From NCBI RefSeq assembly GCF_964246085.1, contig NZ_CAXTPD010000011.1: a stretch of DNA of 64,000 bases; one strand, written 5' to 3'. The position numbers were made by a program, and so were the translations under genes. Below, piece after piece: positions 61,508 to 64,000 of the stretch. Each line of letters opens with the position of its first letter. Position 1 is the stretch's first letter. The stretch comes from Brotaphodocola sp003480315. Its GTDB lineage: Bacteria > Bacillota > Clostridia > Lachnospirales > Lachnospiraceae. The notes under the pieces are model-generated. The model saw only the letters and a list, made by a program, of their open reading frames with translations, did not search any database and was not told the DNA's origin.

Positions 61508-61951
61508 TCAGGACTCTCCCAGCACGATCCGGATCAAGCTCTTATCCAGCATCATGGTCCGGTTCCACGGATTTAAAATCACGCCCTCAATTTCCGGTAC
61601 TGTCAGTGCAGTCCTGAACATCTGCTCCAGATCTGCCAGAAACGTAGATTTCACCTGGTCCCCGCCTCTCAGCTCCTCGTCAAAGCTGGTGAACACTACC
61701 CACCAGGCCCTTCCGTCCCCGGTTTTCACTGCCTGGATCTGCATCGGAGCTGTCGGATTTGCAGTCTGTTCCTGCGGCATGTCCACCGCAAGGATGACCT
61801 GACCCTTTTCCCGCATCCGGCTGCGGACTACCGTCAGTGCATGAGCCAGTAGTTCCTCACTGGGCTTCTGCTGCAAAGCAGCGATGGCCTCCTCGATTAT
61901 TTCATTGCCGATCAGACCGTCATCTTTTGTTTTATTCTCTGATGTATGCAT
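61508..61951 (-). CDS. SseB-like N-terminal domain protein
   Basis: This 147-aa protein resembles the SseB N-terminal domain: a helical start (IIEEAIAALQQKPSEELLAHAL), strands around VILAVDMPQ and AWWVVFTSFDEEL, and the closing segment VEGVILNPWNRTMMLDKSLI-like at the C-terminus. The role of this domain is not well known; in Gram-positives it appears as a stand-alone cytosolic protein. The start at 61951 is chosen for GGGAGAG upstream. It follows the deformylase-like gene by 17 nt and is probably co-transcribed. Confidence 0.75.
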   Translation of the reverse strand: MHTSENKTKDDGLIGNEIIEEAIAALQQKPSEELLAHALTVVRSRMREKGQVILAVDMPQEQTANPTAPMQIQAVKTGDGRAWWVVFTSFDEELRGGDQVKSTFLADLEQMFRTALTVPEIEGVILNPWNRTMMLDKSLIRIVLGES

Positions 61952-61968
61952 AGCTTTGTCTCTCCCTA

Positions 61969-62379
61969 TTAGATAATAATTCCCTCCAGATGATCGCACT
62001 CATGCTGAATGATCTGGGCTGTCCAGCCGCTGAACTTCTGATGCTGCTTCTTGAAGTTCATATCCTCGTACTCCACCTCAATCTCCTCATAACGGTTTAT
62101 TTTCCGGACTCCGATCAGGGAGAGACAGCCCTCCTCTGTCTCAAAAGCGCCTGACTTTTTCACAATAACCGGATTGAACATCGCCACATTCATAAATCCC
62201 ATATTCACAGCGATAATGTTCTTCCGCACCCCGATCATATTCGCCGCCATACCAACGCACTCAGACTCATGAGCTTTTAAGGTGTCCAAGAGGTCAAGGG
62301 CAACCTGGCGGTCTGCCTGGGTGGCAGGAAGGGATTTTTGTTTTAGGAATGCGATGTCACGCATGATTGGTTGTATCAT
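61969..62379 (-). CDS. Peptide deformylase-like protein
   Basis: This 136-aa protein has the deformylase fold: motif 2 EEGCLSLIG (Cys metal ligand) and motif 3 QHECDHLEG (two His ligands and the catalytic Glu). Motif 1 is CVGMAANMIGV, with Met where the conserved Gln of GxGxAAxQ stands. True deformylases use that Gln to stabilise the transition state, so activity may be altered. It is also short (usual length 150-190). Such variants are common second copies in Clostridia. The start at 62379 has GGAGA upstream; the longer frame to 62448 contains a VPES repeat and no ribosome site. Confidence 0.85.
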   Translation of the reverse strand: MIQPIMRDIAFLKQKSLPATQADRQVALDLLDTLKAHESECVGMAANMIGVRKNIIAVNMGFMNVAMFNPVIVKKSGAFETEEGCLSLIGVRKINRYEEIEVEYEDMNFKKQHQKFSGWTAQIIQHECDHLEGIII

Positions 62380-62455
62380 AAATTTTATCTCCATTCTTTC
62401 CATAGATTCCGGTACTTTATCGGCACTTTCCGGCACTATTAAAGTCATTGCTTCT

Positions 62456-62461
62456 ATTATA
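62456..62461 (-). promoter_or_regulatory. Possible -10 box of the deformylase-like gene
   Basis: TATAAT on the minus strand lies about 75 nt before the chosen start. No good -35 is seen. Between them three copies of a roughly 11-bp direct repeat (CGG-ACT-T type, 62408-62440) occur. Confidence 0.4.
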
Positions 62462-62589
62462 AACGGAGTTCTTAATTGCCGCTACTACTTTTCTTCAGTG
62501 TAAGTCAGCTTCTCCTCCTCGAAAATTTTTAATATCAATTTCAAAAACTTTTTATTTTTAATCATTTTCTAAATTTCATTTTAAAAATA

Positions 62590-62633
62590 TTGTTTTTCTT
62601 CTGATTTTGGCTATAATAGAATTAGAAATTCTA
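62590..62633 (+). promoter_or_regulatory. Promoter of the AAA ATPase gene with inverted repeat
   Basis: TTGTTT (62590-62595) and TATAAT (62612-62617) are 16 bp apart. TAGAATT-AGA-AATTCTA (62617-62633) forms a perfect inverted repeat at the start site, a possible operator. Confidence 0.65.
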
Positions 62634-62649
62634 TTTCAGGAGGTGCTCT

Positions 62650-63876
62650 ATGTCCGAACTTATTAACCGCCCGGAATATCTGAATCAGCTGATTCAAAAT
62701 AAAGATGTTGATCTAGTCAAAATTGTTACCGGTATCCGCAGATGCGGAAAATCCTCTTTACTGGATCTTTTTCATCAGCATTTGCTTAATCATGGCGTAG
62801 CAGATTCTAACATCATTCATATGAATCTGGAATCTTTGCGCTATCGAGACCTTAAGGATTATCTGGTTTTTTATGACTATGTCAGCGAACGTATTGCAAA
62901 AAGCGAGAAAACCTACCTCATTTTTGATGAACTTCAGGTTATTGAACACTGGGAAAAGGCAATCGAATCTTTTCGTCTGGATTTTGATGTGGATATTTAT
63001 ATCACTGGTTCCAATGCTTACCTGCTTTCTACCGAATTTTCCACCCTGCTGTCAGGACGGTATGTTGAAATCCGTATGCTGCCTTTATCATTTAAAGAAT
63101 TTCTGGATTTCTACGAATTTGCGCCGGACATCTCGATAGAAGAAAAATTCCAGAAATACCTGCAGTTTGGAGGGATGCCCATTCTTCGGGAATATCGTTT
63201 CAACGAAGTAAGAAGCATGCAGGCCCTGGAAGGAATCTACTCCACGGTCATCCTGCGTGACATTCTTCAGCGAAACACGCAATCCAATCAGGGATTGCTT
63301 CACAAGCTCATGCTGTTTCTGTGCTCCAATATTGGCAGTATCACTTCTCCTAGCAGCATTGGAAATGTGTTATCAAATGAAGGTGATATTGAGGGAAAAG
63401 GGAAAAAGATTGCCAGCCAGACGGTTGAAAAATATATTTCCATGCTCCGCAGTGCTTTTATTTTCTATTCCGTAGAGCGTTACGATGTAAAAGGGAAACA
63501 ACTGCTGAAAACTTTGGGGAAAAATTATATCATAGATCTTGGCTTCCGTAATATGCTGCTCGGCTACCGTGATGCCGATCGAGGTCATATCATTGAAAAT
63601 ATTGTTTTTCTTGAACTAATTCGCCGGGATTATCATGTATACATTGGAAAATTCAAGGAAACCGAAATTGATTTTGTGGCAGAAAAGCCAAATGATAAAC
63701 TTTATATACAGGTTACGGAAAGCATGCTTTCCCCGGAGACACGTGAACGTGAATTACGCCCATTGCAGATGATTCCTGATAACTATGAAAAGATTGTTCT
63801 GTCCATGGATCGAAACTATATTACTTCTTATGATGGGATCAAATCTCTGAATCTGATTGACTGGCTCTTGGCCTGA
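62650..63876 (+). CDS. AAA ATPase with DUF4143 domain
   Basis: This 408-aa protein is of the AAA_14/DUF4143 family. An N-terminal P-loop ATPase has Walker A GIRRCGKSSLLDL (about residue 27) and Walker B TYLIFDELQ. A sensor region reads IYITGSNAYLLS, and the following SGRYVEIRMLPLSFKEFL is a family hallmark. The C-terminal DUF4143 domain resembles restriction-endonuclease-like folds (ETEIDFVAE is the candidate active-site region). The function is unknown; members are abundant and often transferred between gut anaerobes. It stands alone, on the opposite strand to its neighbours, with AGGAGG before the start. Base composition looks more AT-rich than nearby genes. Confidence 0.88.
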   Translation: MSELINRPEYLNQLIQNKDVDLVKIVTGIRRCGKSSLLDLFHQHLLNHGVADSNIIHMNLESLRYRDLKDYLVFYDYVSERIAKSEKTYLIFDELQVIEHWEKAIESFRLDFDVDIYITGSNAYLLSTEFSTLLSGRYVEIRMLPLSFKEFLDFYEFAPDISIEEKFQKYLQFGGMPILREYRFNEVRSMQALEGIYSTVILRDILQRNTQSNQGLLHKLMLFLCSNIGSITSPSSIGNVLSNEGDIEGKGKKIASQTVEKYISMLRSAFIFYSVERYDVKGKQLLKTLGKNYIIDLGFRNMLLGYRDADRGHIIENIVFLELIRRDYHVYIGKFKETEIDFVAEKPNDKLYIQVTESMLSPETRERELRPLQMIPDNYEKIVLSMDRNYITSYDGIKSLNLIDWLLA

Positions 63877-63939
63877 CACATACTACTCGTAAAATCTTAT
63901 CTGTGAACTACATCGGCAATTGAATTACCGAGCATCTGA

Positions 63940-63999
63940 TTACGAAGCATAGCTCCGTAGCTTCAGAGGTGCGTCCATGACACCCGTACTGCTACCCAG
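63940..63999 (-). CDS. Tail of an unidentified minus-strand frame at the window edge
   Basis: A minus-strand frame reads in from the edge as LGSSTGVMDAPLKLRSYAS and then stops at 63940. It is too short to assign. The stretch 63944-63964 is also a GAAGC/GCTTC hairpin. It may be the 3' end of a gene beyond the window or chance. Confidence 0.25.
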   Translation of the reverse strand: MGSSTGVMDAPLKLRSYAS

Positions 64000-64000
64000 A

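Overview
The window looks like a chromosomal segment of an anaerobic, low-to-mid GC Firmicute of class Clostridia, most likely Lachnospiraceae. This rests on gene content and style: a two-subunit glutamate synthase, HPr with both His15 and Ser46, short intergenic gaps with AGGAGG ribosome sites, a SEDS/class B PBP pair, a PucR regulator and clostridial-type Rrf2 and GntR cassettes. No species can be named from the sequence alone. Nearly every gene is on the minus strand; the exceptions are an Rrf2 regulator, a CdaR/PucR-like regulator, an AAA ATPase and one gene remnant.

Layout: 0.2-6.4 kb holds tRNA-Asp and gltB-gltD behind a promoter and a structured leader. 6.8-8.9 kb holds HPr, queH and the primary sigma factor rpoD. 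9-17.5 kb is a housekeeping run (lipid-kinase homologue, mutY, birA, small membrane protein, argF, SPFH/NfeD pair, rRNA methyltransferase, nadE), bounded by a divergent Rrf2 gene. 18.2-23 kb holds a GntR/ABC/permease cassette and an XRE-type gene with an unknown partner. 23-29.4 kb holds a membrane GGDEF-hybrid histidine kinase, a MATE exporter and a cytosolic-type S8 protease.

The centre of interest is 30.3-42.4 kb. Nine tightly packed minus-strand genes encode an M20 carbamoyl-amino-acid amidohydrolase, dihydroorotase, a DUF3311-like small membrane protein, a sodium:solute symporter, dihydroorotate dehydrogenase subunits PyrK and PyrD, aspartase, fumarase and malic enzyme. Read in pathway order this is a complete route from external orotate to pyruvate: orotate, dihydroorotate, N-carbamoyl-aspartate, aspartate, fumarate, malate, pyruvate. 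It is NADH-neutral, because the reduction of orotate uses the NADH that malic enzyme gives back. This matches the orotate fermentation worked out biochemically in Clostridium (Zymobacterium) oroticum in the 1950s. Two PucR/CdaR-type regulators lie head to head upstream. The island is flanked by broken genes: the two ends of what looks like one lysR gene lie 12.9 kb apart on either side, with a MATE fragment and an internally deleted flavin oxidoreductase at the joints.

43-55 kb holds an M32 carboxypeptidase, an ABC-class ATPase, a FAD-dependent dehydrogenase, a Nudix hydrolase, a three-subunit xanthine-dehydrogenase-type hydroxylase, and a PBP/SEDS cell-wall pair. 55-62.4 kb holds a U32 protease, a greatly elongated ZapA-like coiled-coil protein with 42-bp repeats, ruvAB, a palindromic repeat-like element, an SseB-like protein and a peptide-deformylase-like protein. 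62.6-63.9 kb is a plus-strand AAA/DUF4143 ATPase, after which only the tail of an unidentified minus-strand frame is visible.
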